Assembly: GCF_003752465.1 (NCBI RefSeq)
Contig: NZ_RKHJ01000001.1
Span: 124,001 to 188,000 of the forward strand
Direction: 5' to 3'
Length of the DNA: 64,000 bases
Origin: Agrococcus jenensis
GTDB lineage: Bacteria > Actinomycetota > Actinomycetes > Actinomycetales > Microbacteriaceae
Shown here: positions 27,846-36,962 of the stretch, piece after piece
Layout: each line of letters opens with the position of its first letter
Numbering within the stretch: the stretch's first letter is position 1
Notes under the pieces: model-generated
Database searches by the model: none
What the model was told of the DNA's origin: nothing
What the model saw: the letters and a program-made list of their open reading frames with translations, nothing else
Position numbers and translations under genes: made by a program

Positions 27846-30775
27846 CGGTCTGCTCCCGTGTCTGCTGCGGCCGTCGCGAGCGCCTGGGTGGGCGCATCCC
27901 CGGCGGGATCCGTGTCGTGTGCGTCGGCCGCGGCCGCGTCGTGCGCGTCCTCCTCGGCGGCGTCCGCGGGTGCGAGGTCGACGGCGGCCCGGCCGTGCGC
28001 CTCGGGCGACGGCTCGCTCGTGACGATCGTCACGTCGGCGCCCGCGAGCCGCGCGGCGACGCCGGCGGCGCCTGCGGGGGCAGCGCTCGCGGCGTCGATC
28101 CAGAGCAGGCTCGGGCCGCGCTCCAGCGCGATCGCGAGCAGCACCGCGGCGCGCTCGATCGGCGCGAGCCGCGAGAGCGGCGCGGCCGGGTCGATCGGGG
28201 TGCCGGCTGCCGTGCCCGCGCGCGCGACGAGCGCCGCGGCGCGGCGGTCCAGCACGGGCGCCGCCGCGAACGGCGAGCGGAGCGCGAGCGCGCCCCGCGC
28301 CGCCTCGAGCGCGGTCTCCCCGCGCTCGCCGACGCCGACGAGGTCGAGGTCGACGAGCCCGATCCGGGCGCGGAGCGCGCCGACGTCGCCGGGGAGGGCA
28401 GCACCGCCGAGGTGCGCGCTCCCGCGGGCCGGGATGTCGCCGAGCAGCGCGTGGACGAGCCGCTGCCGGTCGGCGAACGCCGCGTCGAGCCGCACGACCG
28501 CGCCGCGCGGCGCGGTGACGGTCCAGGACGCGGCGCCGGGCTCGTGGTCGATCGCCGGCCGCAGCCGGTCGAGCGCGAGGTGGCCGCCGGCATCCGCCGC
28601 CCAGGCGAGCGCCACGCGGTGCCGCCCGAGGCTCTCGCCCTCGACGTCCATGTCGGGCATCGCGCGGTCGAGCCCGCGCGGCAGCCACCAGGCGCGCTCG
28701 CCCAGCAGCGTCATGACCGCCGGGATGAGGGTCATGCGCACGAGGAAGGCGTCGACCGCGACGCCGACCGCGAGGCCGAGCGCGATGGCCTTGATCATCG
28801 CCATGCCCTCCGGCACGAAGGCGAAGAAGACGAGGAACATGATGAGCGCCGCGGCCGTCACGACGCGCGCGTTGGCCGCGAAGCCGTGCCGCACGGCACT
28901 CACGGCGCTGTGGCCGTGGGCGTGCGCCTCGCGCATGCCCGAGACGAGGAACACCTGGTAGTCCATCGCGAGGCCGAACAGCACCGCCATGAGCAGCACC
29001 GGCATGAACGACAGGATCGGTCCCGGCTCGACGTGCAGCAGCTCGGCGCCCCAGCCCCACTGCATCACCGCGACGACGGTGCCGAAGGCGGCGAGCACCG
29101 AGAGCACGAAGCCGATCGCGGCGGTGATCGGCACGAGGATCGAGCGGAAGACGAGCAGCAGCAGCACGACCGCGAGCGTGACGACGACGATGCCGAACGG
29201 CAGCAGCGCATCCTGCAGGCGCTGCGACACGTCGATCTGCACGGCGGTCGCACCGGTGACGGCGATCGGGGTGTCGTGCTCGGCCTCGATCTCGGGGGCG
29301 GCCGCGCGGATGGCGCGCACGAGCTCGGCCGTGGCGTGGTCGGTGGGGCCGGTCTCGGCGATCACCTGGATGATCGCGGTGTCGGCCGTCTCGTCGGGGA
29401 AGGCGCTGCCGATGCGGTCGACGCCCGGGATCTGCTCGAGGTCGGCGGAGAGACGATCGAGGACCCCGAGGATGTCGGTCACCTGCGTGATTTCGGCCAT
29501 CACGACGAGCGGGCCGGTCGTGCCCTCGCCGAAGCCCTCCTGCAGCATGTCGTAGGCCATGCGCTGCGTGCTGCCGCGCGCCTCGCGGCCGTTGTCGGGC
29601 AGCGCGAGCTCGAGGCTCGCGGCCGGCACGGCGGCGACGCCGATGATGGCGAGCACGCCGACGATGGCCAGCACGGGGCGCTTCGTGATGCCGGTGACCC
29701 ATCGCATCCCGAGCGTCGGCGCCGTGTCGACGTCGCGCTCGGCGAGCCGGGCGGCGCGGCTGCCGGGCTTCGGCCGCAGACGCTCGCCGAGCAGCGCCAT
29801 GATCGCGGGCAGCAGCGTCGCAGCGGCCGCGACGGCGATCGCGACCGACGCCGCGGCGCCGATGCCCATGACCGACAGGAACGGGATGCCGACGATGAGG
29901 AGCCCGACGAGCGCGATCACGACCGTGAGCCCGGCGAAGACGACGGCGGTGCCGGCGGTGCCGACCGCGAGCGAGCCCGACTCGACGACCCCCATGCCGC
30001 GCGCGAGCTGCGTGCGGTGCTTCGAGAGGATGAAGAGCGCATAGTCGATGCCGACGGCGAGCCCGATCATGAGCGCCATGAGCGGCGCCGAGTTCGAGAC
30101 CGTGACGAGCGCCGATGCGCCGAGCACGCCGCCCATCGTGATGCCGACGCCGATGAGCGCGGTCAGCAGCGGCAGGCCGGCGGCGAGGAACGACCAGAAG
30201 GTCACGAACAGCACGACGCCGGCGAAGATGACGCCGAGCCCCTCGACCCACGAGATCGGCACGCTCGTGGCCTGGAACGCCTGGCCGCCGAACTCGACCG
30301 TCAGGCCGTCGGCGCGGGCCGCATCCGCGGTGGCGACGAGCGCGTCGAGCCCCGCGGGCGTGCTGCCGGAGCCCTGCGGCTCGAACTGCACCTGCGTGTA
30401 GGCGAAGCGGTCGTCGTCGGAGATCTGCTCGGCGGCGAACTCGCTCCAGGGCTGCACGACGCTCGCGACGTCGTCGATCGCGTCGATGTCGGTCGCCTGC
30501 TGCTCGATGGCGTCCCGGTGCTGCTCGACCGATTCGCCGTCGGGCGCGCGGTAGACGACCTGCACGCTCGAGCCCGCGACCTGCGGGAACACGCTGCCGA
30601 GGTGGTCGAGCGCCTCCTGCGACTCGGTGCCGGGAATCGCGAACGACTCCTGCATGTTCGGACCGAGCGCGAGGGCGCCGCCCAGCACGCCGCCGAGGAT
30701 CGCGGCCCAGGCGACGATCACGAGCCAGGCGCGGCGCATGGAGGCGGCGCCGACGCGGGAGAGCCAGGTGGCCAT
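27842..30775 (-). CDS. MMPL-family transporter with a C-terminal degenerate ABC-ATPase-like domain
   Basis: A 977-residue RND-superfamily exporter. Residues 1-700 show two MMPL halves: first helix, VVYRAPDGESVEQH periplasmic part, IGLAVGIDYALFILSKHRTQ (proton-relay Asp/Tyr motif), a second periplasmic part, and LFGLAMDYQVFLVSGMREAH. After about residue 715 the protein becomes soluble and looks like an ABC nucleotide-binding domain without working motifs: APRGAVVRLDAAFADRQRLV where Walker A is expected (no GKST), then LSRLAPIERAAVLLAIALER resembling the LSGGQ signature helix, then GPSLLWIDAA like a Walker B without its Glu. The tail is Asp/Ala rich. The start overlaps the TetR stop. Comparable ABC-like genes can be separate next to YhgE; here the unit is fused. 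Confidence 0.88.
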   Translation of the reverse strand: MATWLSRVGAASMRRAWLVIVAWAAILGGVLGGALALGPNMQESFAIPGTESQEALDHLGSVFPQVAGSSVQVVYRAPDGESVEQHRDAIEQQATDIDAIDDVASVVQPWSEFAAEQISDDDRFAYTQVQFEPQGSGSTPAGLDALVATADAARADGLTVEFGGQAFQATSVPISWVEGLGVIFAGVVLFVTFWSFLAAGLPLLTALIGVGITMGGVLGASALVTVSNSAPLMALMIGLAVGIDYALFILSKHRTQLARGMGVVESGSLAVGTAGTAVVFAGLTVVIALVGLLIVGIPFLSVMGIGAAASVAIAVAAAATLLPAIMALLGERLRPKPGSRAARLAERDVDTAPTLGMRWVTGITKRPVLAIVGVLAIIGVAAVPAASLELALPDNGREARGSTQRMAYDMLQEGFGEGTTGPLVVMAEITQVTDILGVLDRLSADLEQIPGVDRIGSAFPDETADTAIIQVIAETGPTDHATAELVRAIRAAAPEIEAEHDTPIAVTGATAVQIDVSQRLQDALLPFGIVVVTLAVVLLLLVFRSILVPITAAIGFVLSVLAAFGTVVAVMQWGWGAELLHVEPGPILSFMPVLLMAVLFGLAMDYQVFLVSGMREAHAHGHSAVSAVRHGFAANARVVTAAALIMFLVFFAFVPEGMAMIKAIALGLAVGVAVDAFLVRMTLIPAVMTLLGERAWWLPRGLDRAMPDMDVEGESLGRHRVALAWAADAGGHLALDRLRPAIDHEPGAASWTVTAPRGAVVRLDAAFADRQRLVHALLGDIPARGSAHLGGAALPGDVGALRARIGLVDLDLVGVGERGETALEAARGALALRSPFAAAPVLDRRAAALVARAGTAAGTPIDPAAPLSRLAPIERAAVLLAIALERGPSLLWIDAASAAPAGAAGVAARLAGADVTIVTSEPSPEAHGRAAVDLAPADAAEEDAHDAAAADAHDTDPAGDAPTQALATAAADTGADR

Positions 30776-31362
30776 CAGGCGTCCACCTCCTGCAGCGCCG
30801 CGGGCGTGCACGCGGCGGCGGGCAGGCAGAGCTCGAGCAGCGTCTCGATCAGCACCTCACGCATCTCGGCCGGGTCCGGATGGTCGCGCGTGTCCTGCAG
30901 CGCCTCACCGAGGATGAACGCGACGCCGGCGAGGCCGATCGAGAGCCGCGTGAGCGCGCGCGTCGACGGCGCCTCGGCGATCAGCGTGCCGGCGATGGCG
31001 TCGACGAGCTCGTTGCCCCGCTGGATGACGGGCACATCCTGCAGCGCGCCGCGCTGGCTGATGAAGATCGCGACGGCGGCGCTGTGCTGCAGCAGCGTGT
31101 CGACGAAGCCGGTCACGAGCGCGGGGGCCGCGGCGACCTTGTCGTCGCGCAGGCCCGGCAGCGAGTCGATGATCTGCGTCAGCGCGTCGAGCGCCGGTGC
31201 CATCGCGGCCTCGAGCAGCGCCTCCTTCGAGTCGAAGTGGTAGAGCACCGACGACTTCGAGGTGCCGACGTCCGCCGCGATCTGCTGGATCGAGCTGCCG
31301 AGGTAGCCGTACCGGGCGAAGCGCTCGAGCGCGGCCTGGACGAGGGTGTCGCGAGTGGTCAC
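30775..31362 (-). CDS. TetR-family repressor of the MMPL-YhgE operon
   Basis: A 195-residue TetR regulator. The helix-turn-helix covers residues 5-48 (LVQAALERFARYGYLGSSIQ, QIAADVGTSKSSVLYHFDSK). The ligand-binding region (LVTGFVDTLLQHSAAVAIFI, LIETLLELCLPAAACTP) belongs to no narrow subgroup I can name. It is the first gene of the tetR-MMPL-yhgE operon, its stop overlapping the MMPL start (TGATG). Two near-identical palindromes directly upstream are strong candidate operators, so autoregulation of the whole operon is likely. Confidence 0.93.
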   Translation of the reverse strand: MTTRDTLVQAALERFARYGYLGSSIQQIAADVGTSKSSVLYHFDSKEALLEAAMAPALDALTQIIDSLPGLRDDKVAAAPALVTGFVDTLLQHSAAVAIFISQRGALQDVPVIQRGNELVDAIAGTLIAEAPSTRALTRLSIGLAGVAFILGEALQDTRDHPDPAEMREVLIETLLELCLPAAACTPAALQEVDA

Positions 31363-31377
31363 GAGGGATCAGCATAC

Positions 31378-31410
31378 TGACCGATCGGTCAGAAGTCGAC
31401 CGATCGGTCA
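31378..31410. promoter_or_regulatory. Tandem TetR operators
   Basis: TGACCGATCGGTCA (31378-31391, perfect palindrome) and CGACCGATCGGTCA (31397-31410, one mismatch) are spaced 19 bp centre to centre, about two helical turns, suggesting cooperative binding by two TetR dimers. They lie 16 bp upstream of the tetR start and also close to the divergent gene at 31484. Confidence 0.85.
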
Positions 31411-31483
31411 GGATGCGCGGTCGCGCGCTGCGGGAGGCGCCGTCCAGTCGCCGCCGGTAGGTTGATCGCGACGAGGAGGCACA

Positions 31484-31708
31484 ATGCGCAAGTACCTGTT
31501 CAACATGGGTGTCATCGGCTCGCTCACGAGCGCACTGCCGGTGGTCAAGGCGACGCGGCAGGGCCCGCGCGACTGGCGGCTCGGCCTGCTCTGGGCCAGC
31601 TGGATCATCGGCGTCGCGCTCGCGGTCGGCGCGGTCGCGCAACGCGAGGACGGCATCCGCCAGGACGAGCTCGAGCGCAAGCTGAAGAAGGCGGCGAAGG
31701 GCAAGTGA
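31484..31708 (+). CDS. Small hypothetical membrane protein
   Basis: A 74-residue protein, MRKYLFNMGVIGSLTSALPV, with a second hydrophobic helix LGLLWASWIIGVALAVGAVA and a basic tail ELERKLKKAAKGK. GAGGAGG lies about 5 nt before the ATG and a TAGGTT hexamer further upstream. Its stop overlaps the GTG of the PfkB kinase gene (GTGA), so they are co-translated. Family not recognised; the layout is that of small actinobacterial membrane proteins. Confidence 0.8.
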   Translation: MRKYLFNMGVIGSLTSALPVVKATRQGPRDWRLGLLWASWIIGVALAVGAVAQREDGIRQDELERKLKKAAKGK

Positions 31709-32568
31709 GCGATCGCGTCGTCGTCATCGGCGACGCGCTCGTCGACGAGGTCGACGGCGCCTCGATCGTCGGCGGCGCGGCGCTCAACGTCGCCGTCGGG
31801 CTCGCCCGGCTCGGCGTGCCCGCCCGCCTCATCGCGATGGTCGGCGACGATGCGCCCGGCGCCCAGGTGCGCGCGCACTGCGCCGCGCACGGCGTCGAGC
31901 TCGTCGCGACCGCGGCTCCCCGCGGCACCGCGGTCGCGACGGCGGTGCGCGACGGCGGCACGATGCGCTACGACTTCAACGAGGCGGGCACGAGCCGCTT
32001 CGTCGAGCTGGACGGCCACGAGGACGCCCTCGAGGCCGCGCCGCTCGTGCTCGTCTCGTGCCTCGCGCTCGAGCTCGAGGCGCAGGTCGCTCCGCTCGCC
32101 GCGCTCCCCCGCTCCCGCGAGCGGCTCATGCTCGACCCCAACGCGCGCCCCGCCTACCTGCGGGCGCCCGGCGCCGTCGAGCGCTTCGCCGCGGGCCTCG
32201 ACCTGCTCGCCTCGCGCGCGCTGCTCGTGAAGCTGAGCGACGAGGACGCCGAGCTCGTCTACGGCGCGGATGCCGATGCGACCGCGGCGAGGCTGGTCGC
32301 CGCGGGCGCCGGCGCGGTCGCGGTCACCCGCGGCGCGGCGGGCGCGACGCTCTTCACCGACGGCGGCCGGGTCGACGCATCCGTGCCGCAGCTCGACGCG
32401 CCGATCGTCGACACCATCGGCGCCGGCGACAGCGTGCTCGCCTCGCTCGCGGCCTCGGTGCTCGAGGGCGGCCGCGCGCGCGGATGGGCCGGGCCGCTCG
32501 AGCGGGCGATGGCCGTCGCCGCGGCGACGACGCGCTCGGCCGGCGGGCTGCTGCAGCTGCCCGCCTGA
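31705..32568 (+). CDS. PfkB-family carbohydrate kinase
   Basis: A 287-residue ribokinase-fold sugar kinase. The N-terminal substrate region is VVVIGDALVDEVDGASIVGG with AALNVAVGLARLGVPARLIA, and the catalytic motif is DTIGAGDSVLASLAASVLEG (G-A-G-D with the general base Asp). LVKLSDEDAELVYG is the conserved N/S-x-x-E region. The start is a GTG overlapping the upstream stop (GTGA). Its length is slightly short for fructokinases. The exact sugar is not predictable; fructose-like or ribose-like substrates are the usual choices. Confidence 0.9.
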   Translation: MSDRVVVIGDALVDEVDGASIVGGAALNVAVGLARLGVPARLIAMVGDDAPGAQVRAHCAAHGVELVATAAPRGTAVATAVRDGGTMRYDFNEAGTSRFVELDGHEDALEAAPLVLVSCLALELEAQVAPLAALPRSRERLMLDPNARPAYLRAPGAVERFAAGLDLLASRALLVKLSDEDAELVYGADADATAARLVAAGAGAVAVTRGAAGATLFTDGGRVDASVPQLDAPIVDTIGAGDSVLASLAASVLEGGRARGWAGPLERAMAVAAATTRSAGGLLQLPA

Positions 32569-32636
32569 GCGGCGATCCGCCCGGAGCGGGCCACGCTCGG
32601 CCGAGTGGCCCGCGGGCGCCCGCCTAGCATGGTGCA

Positions 32637-33860
32637 ATGGCGCTCAAGTCCCTCGATCAGTCCTCGAAGCTCAAGCACGTCCTCTACGAGATCCGCGGCC
32701 CGGTGGCCGCCGAGGCCGCGCGGCTCGAGGCCGAGGGGCACCGCATCCTCAAGCTCAACATCGGCAACCCCGCGCCGTTCGGCTTCGAGACGCCCGACAC
32801 GATCGTGCAGGACATGATCGCGAACCTGCCGCTCGCCGAGGGGTACTCGGACTCGAAGGGCATCCTCTCCGCCCGCCGCGCGGTCGTGACCCGCTACGAG
32901 GACGTCGACGACTTCCCGCGGCTCACCGTCGACGACGTCTACCTCGGCAACGGCGTCTCCGAGCTCATCACCATGACGATGCAGGCGCTGCTCGACGCGG
33001 GCGACGAGGTGCTCATCCCCGCTCCCGACTACCCGCTCTGGACGGCCATGACGTCGCTCGGCGGCGGCACGCCCATCCACTACCTGTGCGACGAGGACAC
33101 CGACTGGGCGCCCGACCTCGCCGACATCGAGGCGAAGATCACGCCGCGCACGAAGGCGCTCGTCGTCATCAACCCCAACAACCCGACCGGCGCGGTCTAC
33201 TCGCGCGAGGTGCTGCAGGGCATCGTCGACCTCGCGCGCAAGCACTCGCTGCTGCTGCTCGCCGACGAGATCTACGACCGGATCCTCTACGACGGCGCGG
33301 AGCACACCTCGATCGCCACGCTCGCGCCCGACCTCCTCGTGCTGACCTACAACGGCCTCTCGAAGACGTACCGCGCGGCAGGGTTCCGCGCCGCGTGGCT
33401 CGCGATCACGGGCCCGAAGGAGCACGCGAAGGGCTTCCTCGAGGGCCTCACGCTGCTGGCATCGACGCGCCTGTGCCCGAACGTGCCGGCGCAGTACGGC
33501 ATCCAGGTCGCGCTCGGCGGCCACCAGTCGATCGAGGACCTCATCCTGCCCGGCGGCCGCCTGCTCGAGCAGCGCGACGCCGCGGTGCAGGGGCTGAACC
33601 GCATCCCGGGCGTGAGCGTCGTGACGCCGAAGGGCGCGCTCTACGCGTTCCCGCGCCTCGACCCGGAGGTGCACGAGATCCACGACGACGCGCAGTTCGC
33701 GCTCGACCTGCTGCGGCAGGAGAAGATCCTCGTCACCCACGGCACGGGCTTCAACTGGCCGACGAACGACCACTTCCGGATCGTGACGCTGCCGTGGAAG
33801 CGGGATCTCGACGACGCGGTGCAGCGCATCGGCAGCTTCCTGGCCTCCTACCGCCAGTAG
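32637..33860 (+). CDS. alaA: PLP aminotransferase, AlaA-like (alanine-synthesising)
   Basis: A 407-residue class I/II aminotransferase (fold type I) resembling AlaA-type glutamate-pyruvate transaminases. Seen: LKHVLYEIRGPVAAEAARLE (the typical AlaA N terminus), LKLNIGNPAPFGFETPD, LGNGVSELITMTMQALLDAG, VVINPNNPTGAVYSREVL, LLADEIYDRILYDG (PLP-pyridine Asp) and YNGLSKTYRAAGFRAAW, where the Lys in LSK forms the Schiff base. The ATG has TAGCAT 6 nt upstream (leaderless-like). It could also act on other amino acids, so the symbol is a family-level call. Confidence 0.88.
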   Translation: MALKSLDQSSKLKHVLYEIRGPVAAEAARLEAEGHRILKLNIGNPAPFGFETPDTIVQDMIANLPLAEGYSDSKGILSARRAVVTRYEDVDDFPRLTVDDVYLGNGVSELITMTMQALLDAGDEVLIPAPDYPLWTAMTSLGGGTPIHYLCDEDTDWAPDLADIEAKITPRTKALVVINPNNPTGAVYSREVLQGIVDLARKHSLLLLADEIYDRILYDGAEHTSIATLAPDLLVLTYNGLSKTYRAAGFRAAWLAITGPKEHAKGFLEGLTLLASTRLCPNVPAQYGIQVALGGHQSIEDLILPGGRLLEQRDAAVQGLNRIPGVSVVTPKGALYAFPRLDPEVHEIHDDAQFALDLLRQEKILVTHGTGFNWPTNDHFRIVTLPWKRDLDDAVQRIGSFLASYRQ

Positions 33861-33935
33861 TGTGGCCGCGGGCGGCGATGACGCGCCGACCGCGCCGATT
33901 GTGACCGAACGTTTGTACCCCACTATTCTTCGAAC

Positions 33936-34181
33936 GTGGACTACGACTCGGCCGAGCGCTCCGTCTTCGCGGAAGAGGACATCGCTCGCATCCTGCTCGA
34001 GCTCGCCGCCGTCGCGACCGACCACACGAGCCTGCGCTCGTGGGCAGCGGACCCGGGCGTGCAGCTCGACCGCGTCGTCGCGATGGAGGCGCTCACCTAC
34101 GTGCGGCTGGCGGTCCGCGACGAGCACGGCGAGCCGATCGTGCTGATGCTGCTCGACGGCACGTGGGAGCGCATCCTCTGA
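33936..34181 (+). CDS. Hypothetical 81-residue protein
   Basis: A small soluble acidic protein with a predicted helical start (DYDSAERSVFAEEDIARILL, ELAAVATDHTSLRSWAADPG) followed by a beta-rich end (VRLAVRDEHGEPIVLMLLDG, TWERIL). The start is a GTG. TATTCT at 33924-33929 lies 6 nt before it, and TTGTGA at 33899 could be a -35, so a leaderless message is likely. Family not recognised. Confidence 0.7.
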   Translation: MDYDSAERSVFAEEDIARILLELAAVATDHTSLRSWAADPGVQLDRVVAMEALTYVRLAVRDEHGEPIVLMLLDGTWERIL

Positions 34182-34239
34182 CAGCCGGACACCTGCGACG
34201 GCTACGGTGGTCCGGGCCGCATCCAGATCGGAGTCCGCA

Positions 34240-34692
34240 GTGAGTGAAGCGCTCTACGAGTCGCAGGTGCAGAAGGCCGCGCGCATCGGCCGGCTCGCCG
34301 CCGAGGAGCGCCTGGAGCACGAGCTCGCGCACGAGGTCGCCGACAGGACCGAGCGGCTCGCGGCGCTCGAGCTCGCCGACGCCGCCCGCCGTGCGCGGCC
34401 GCGGTGGGTCGGCATCCTGCTCGGCGCGGGCGCCGCGCTGGCGATCAGCCTGTTCGTGACGCGCGTGATGAACGGCACGTTCGTGCCCTCGCTCACGTCC
34501 GTCGTCGGCCTCCTCGGCCTGCTCGCGATCGTCGTCGACCTCTTCTGGGGCAGCAGCCTGCTGCGGCTCGGCGTCGCGCTGCGCGTGCGATGGCTCTACC
34601 GGACGCCGGCGCCCGTGCGGGCTGCGGTGCTGCAGAGCTACACCGAGCAGCGCCAGCTGCTCGGTCAGTCGGGCTGCGACTGCCCGCGCTGA
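34240..34692 (+). CDS. Hypothetical membrane protein
   Basis: A 150-residue protein. The N-terminal 55 residues are charged and helical (YESQVQKAARIGRLAAEERL, EHELAHEVADRTERLAALEL), then there are two hydrophobic segments, WVGILLGAGAALAISLFVTR and SLTSVVGLLGLLAIVVDLFW, and a basic C terminus ending GQSGCDCPR. The start is a GTG at 34240 with GGAG 7 nt upstream. No family recognised. Confidence 0.75.
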   Translation: MSEALYESQVQKAARIGRLAAEERLEHELAHEVADRTERLAALELADAARRARPRWVGILLGAGAALAISLFVTRVMNGTFVPSLTSVVGLLGLLAIVVDLFWGSSLLRLGVALRVRWLYRTPAPVRAAVLQSYTEQRQLLGQSGCDCPR

Positions 34693-34717
34693 TCGCCTCG
34701 GCGCCCGCCGGGGCGCC

Positions 34718-35743
34718 TCAGCGCAGGTCGTCCGCGACGTGGATGAGCACCTTCCCGGTGACGCCCTGCTCGACGGCATCGTGCGCGGCTGCGGTGTCCT
34801 CGAGCGGGAACCACGTCAGGGGCAGCCCGGCGTCCGCGCCGACGGGCAGCGCGCCGGCCTCGAGCGCGGCCGTGATGTCCTCCGCAGCCACGGCGAGCGC
34901 CTCGGGCCCGACGGTGTAGAGCAGCAGCCCCTGCCAGCGGGCGTTCTTCGCGAAGCTCGCCATGATCGGAGCGGTGAACTCGTCACCGTTGTTGTTGGCA
35001 TAGTAGGCGATGCTGCCGTGGTTGGCGAGCACCGCGACGTCGAGCGCGGCGTTCTGCGCAGGGGCGACCTCGACGACGTGGTCGATGCCGCCGGGAGCGA
35101 TGGCGAGCACCTCGCGTGCGAGGTCGTCGGCCGGGTACTGCAGCACGTGGTGGGCGCCCGCTGCACGAGCGAGCGCCGCCTTCTCGTCGCTGCTGACCGT
35201 GGCGATCACGGTGGCGCCGGCCCAGACCGCCAGCTGGATCGCCGCGTGCCCGACGGCGCCCGCTCCGCCCTGCACGAGCACCACGCGGCCGACGAGGGCG
35301 CCGGGTGTGAGGCGCGACGGGCCGAGCTCGTGCACGGTGAGCGCGCGGTGCGCGGTCATCGCCGGCACGCCGAGGCTCGCGGCGACGTCGAAGCCGATGC
35401 CGTCGGGCAGGCGGACGACGCGGCTCGCCGGCACGACGGTGAGCTCCTGCGCCGTCCCGGTCGGGCGCTGATGCGCGGCGAGGAAGAGCCAGACGCGGTC
35501 GCCGACCTGCAGATCCTCGACGTCAGAGCCGACGGCGTCGACGATGCCGGCGCCATCCTGGTTCGGGACGATCTCGTCGAGCTCGAGGGGCCGATTGCCC
35601 GCGCGGGCCTTCCAGTCCGTCGGGTTGACGCCCGAGACGGCGATGCGGACCCGCACCTCGTCGGGGCCGGGCGTGCCCGGCTCGCGGTCGGTGAGCTGGA
35701 GCACCGACGAGGGACCGGACCGGGAGTAGCTGATGGCTCGCAT
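34718..35743 (-). CDS. Zinc-independent quinone oxidoreductase-type MDR protein
   Basis: A 341-residue NADPH:quinone reductase-like member of the medium-chain dehydrogenases. The GroES-like domain shows VRVRIAVSGVNPTDWKARAG and PNQDGAGIVDAVGSDVEDLQ. The Rossmann domain has VVLVQGGAGAVGHAAIQLAV with the G-x-G-x-x-G nucleotide loop, then SSDEKAALARAAGAHHVLQY. No structural or catalytic zinc cysteines are seen, which separates it from alcohol dehydrogenases. It likely reduces quinones or alpha,beta-unsaturated carbonyls. It stands first in a stretch of redox enzymes (34.7-43.6 kb). Confidence 0.9.
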   Translation of the reverse strand: MRAISYSRSGPSSVLQLTDREPGTPGPDEVRVRIAVSGVNPTDWKARAGNRPLELDEIVPNQDGAGIVDAVGSDVEDLQVGDRVWLFLAAHQRPTGTAQELTVVPASRVVRLPDGIGFDVAASLGVPAMTAHRALTVHELGPSRLTPGALVGRVVLVQGGAGAVGHAAIQLAVWAGATVIATVSSDEKAALARAAGAHHVLQYPADDLAREVLAIAPGGIDHVVEVAPAQNAALDVAVLANHGSIAYYANNNGDEFTAPIMASFAKNARWQGLLLYTVGPEALAVAAEDITAALEAGALPVGADAGLPLTWFPLEDTAAAHDAVEQGVTGKVLIHVADDLR

Positions 35744-35851
35744 GCTGGGTCCAAGCGGGTCGCGGTGGCGGATATTCCGCGCACGCGGCCGGGGGCCGCG
35801 GGATGGCACTGCCGCGGGCGGCTCCGATTGCTCGGCGCCGCCCGTCGCCAG

Positions 35852-36739
35852 CTAGGCCTCCGGGATCTCGAGACCCCACGTCGACGGGTCGACCTCGTCG
35901 GGGTCAGGACCGCCGCGCACGCCGCGGTCGAGTGCGTCGATCGCCCGCAGCTGCTCCTCGTCGAGCTCGAAGCCGAAGACGTCGAAGTTCTCGGCGATGC
36001 GCTCCGGGTTCGTCGACTTGGGGATGACGGAGCGTCCCTGCTGCAGATGCCAGCGGAGCATCACCTGCGCGCGCGTGCGTCCGTGCTCGGCCGCGATGGC
36101 GGCGATCGTCTCGTCGTCGAGCACGCTCTTGCGGCCCTCGCCCCAGCCCGGATAGAACGTGATGCCCCCGATGGGCGACCATGCCTGCGTGAGGACGCCG
36201 AGGCGCGCGTCGGCGGCCCGCACCGCGGGCTGCGTGAAGTAGGGGTGCAGCTCCACCTGGTTGACGGCCGGCACGATCGAGGAGCGCTCGCCGAGCCCGT
36301 CCAGGTGGTGCGGCATGAAGTTGCTGACGCCGATCGCGCGGACGCGGCCGTCGGCCAGCAGCTGCTCGAGCGCGCGGTATGCCTCGACCGTGCGATCGAA
36401 GTGCTGGGGCATCGGCTGATGCAGGATCAGCAGATCGATCTGCTCGACGCCCAGCTTCGTGGCGCTCTTCTCGAACGCGTGGATCGTCTCTTCGTAGCCG
36501 TAGTCGCTCACCCAGACCTTCGTCTCGATGAAGACCTGCTCGCGGTCGAGGCCGCTGCGGCGGATGCCCTCGCCGACCTCGCGCTCGTTGCCGTACCCGG
36601 CCGCGGTGTCGATGTGGCGGTAGCCGGCGGCAAGCGCGGTCTCGACTGCCTGCGCGGTCTCGCCGGGGTCGCTCTGGAACACCCCGAGGCCGATGGGTGG
36701 CATCGGGACGCCGTTGTTGAGCAGGATGGGGTCGGTCAT
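35852..36739 (-). CDS. Aldo/keto reductase
   Basis: A 295-residue NADPH-dependent TIM-barrel reductase (AKR5-like, 2,5-diketo-gluconate reductase type). The tetrad is intact: Asp44 and Tyr49 in YRHIDTAAGYGNE, Lys74 in FIETKVWVSD, and His107 in LLILHQPMP. IGVSNFMPHHLDGL and the C-terminal VIPKSTNPERIAENFDVFGF cofactor loop are typical. It probably reduces reactive aldehydes or ketones. The 223 bp upstream to the alcohol dehydrogenase contains its own promoter region. Confidence 0.93.
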   Translation of the reverse strand: MTDPILLNNGVPMPPIGLGVFQSDPGETAQAVETALAAGYRHIDTAAGYGNEREVGEGIRRSGLDREQVFIETKVWVSDYGYEETIHAFEKSATKLGVEQIDLLILHQPMPQHFDRTVEAYRALEQLLADGRVRAIGVSNFMPHHLDGLGERSSIVPAVNQVELHPYFTQPAVRAADARLGVLTQAWSPIGGITFYPGWGEGRKSVLDDETIAAIAAEHGRTRAQVMLRWHLQQGRSVIPKSTNPERIAENFDVFGFELDEEQLRAIDALDRGVRGGPDPDEVDPSTWGLEIPEA

Positions 36740-36962
36740 CGTTCCTCCGTGGTCTAGGGGTGCGCGTCGCGCGCGGGTCGTCGTGCGCCGACCTGGGGAT
36801 GCCGGTCTGATACCCAGCCAACCCCTCGCCGCGCCGGCTCGGAAGGGTGGCGTGATCAGGGGCTTGGCAGACCCCCTTCAAGCGGAGCCCGTGGTCGTCT
36901 CGATCGGCGACCGCGTCGGCCCGGACCATCGCAGCCGCGATGATCCGGGCCGTGTGTGGCGG
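36740..36962. other. 223-bp gap upstream of the aldo/keto reductase
   Basis: No gene is seen. Reading toward the reductase the sequence contains GAGGGGTTGGCTGGGTATCA and an ATCCCCAGG word, only faintly similar to the operator motif found at three other promoters of the cluster; I do not count it as a copy. Confidence 0.4.

Noticed and set aside
25791..30251. Very long minus-strand frame of 1486 codons spanning YhgE and MMPL
   Set aside because: It is the yhgE reading frame extended antisense-like upstream in another frame of the MMPL gene; the upstream part is Arg/Ala-rich without family signals. The real start is the ATG at 27845.
36740..36962. A fourth copy of the cluster operator before the aldo/keto reductase
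   Set aside because: Only AGGGGT and scattered bases match; the GTGCACC core is absent.
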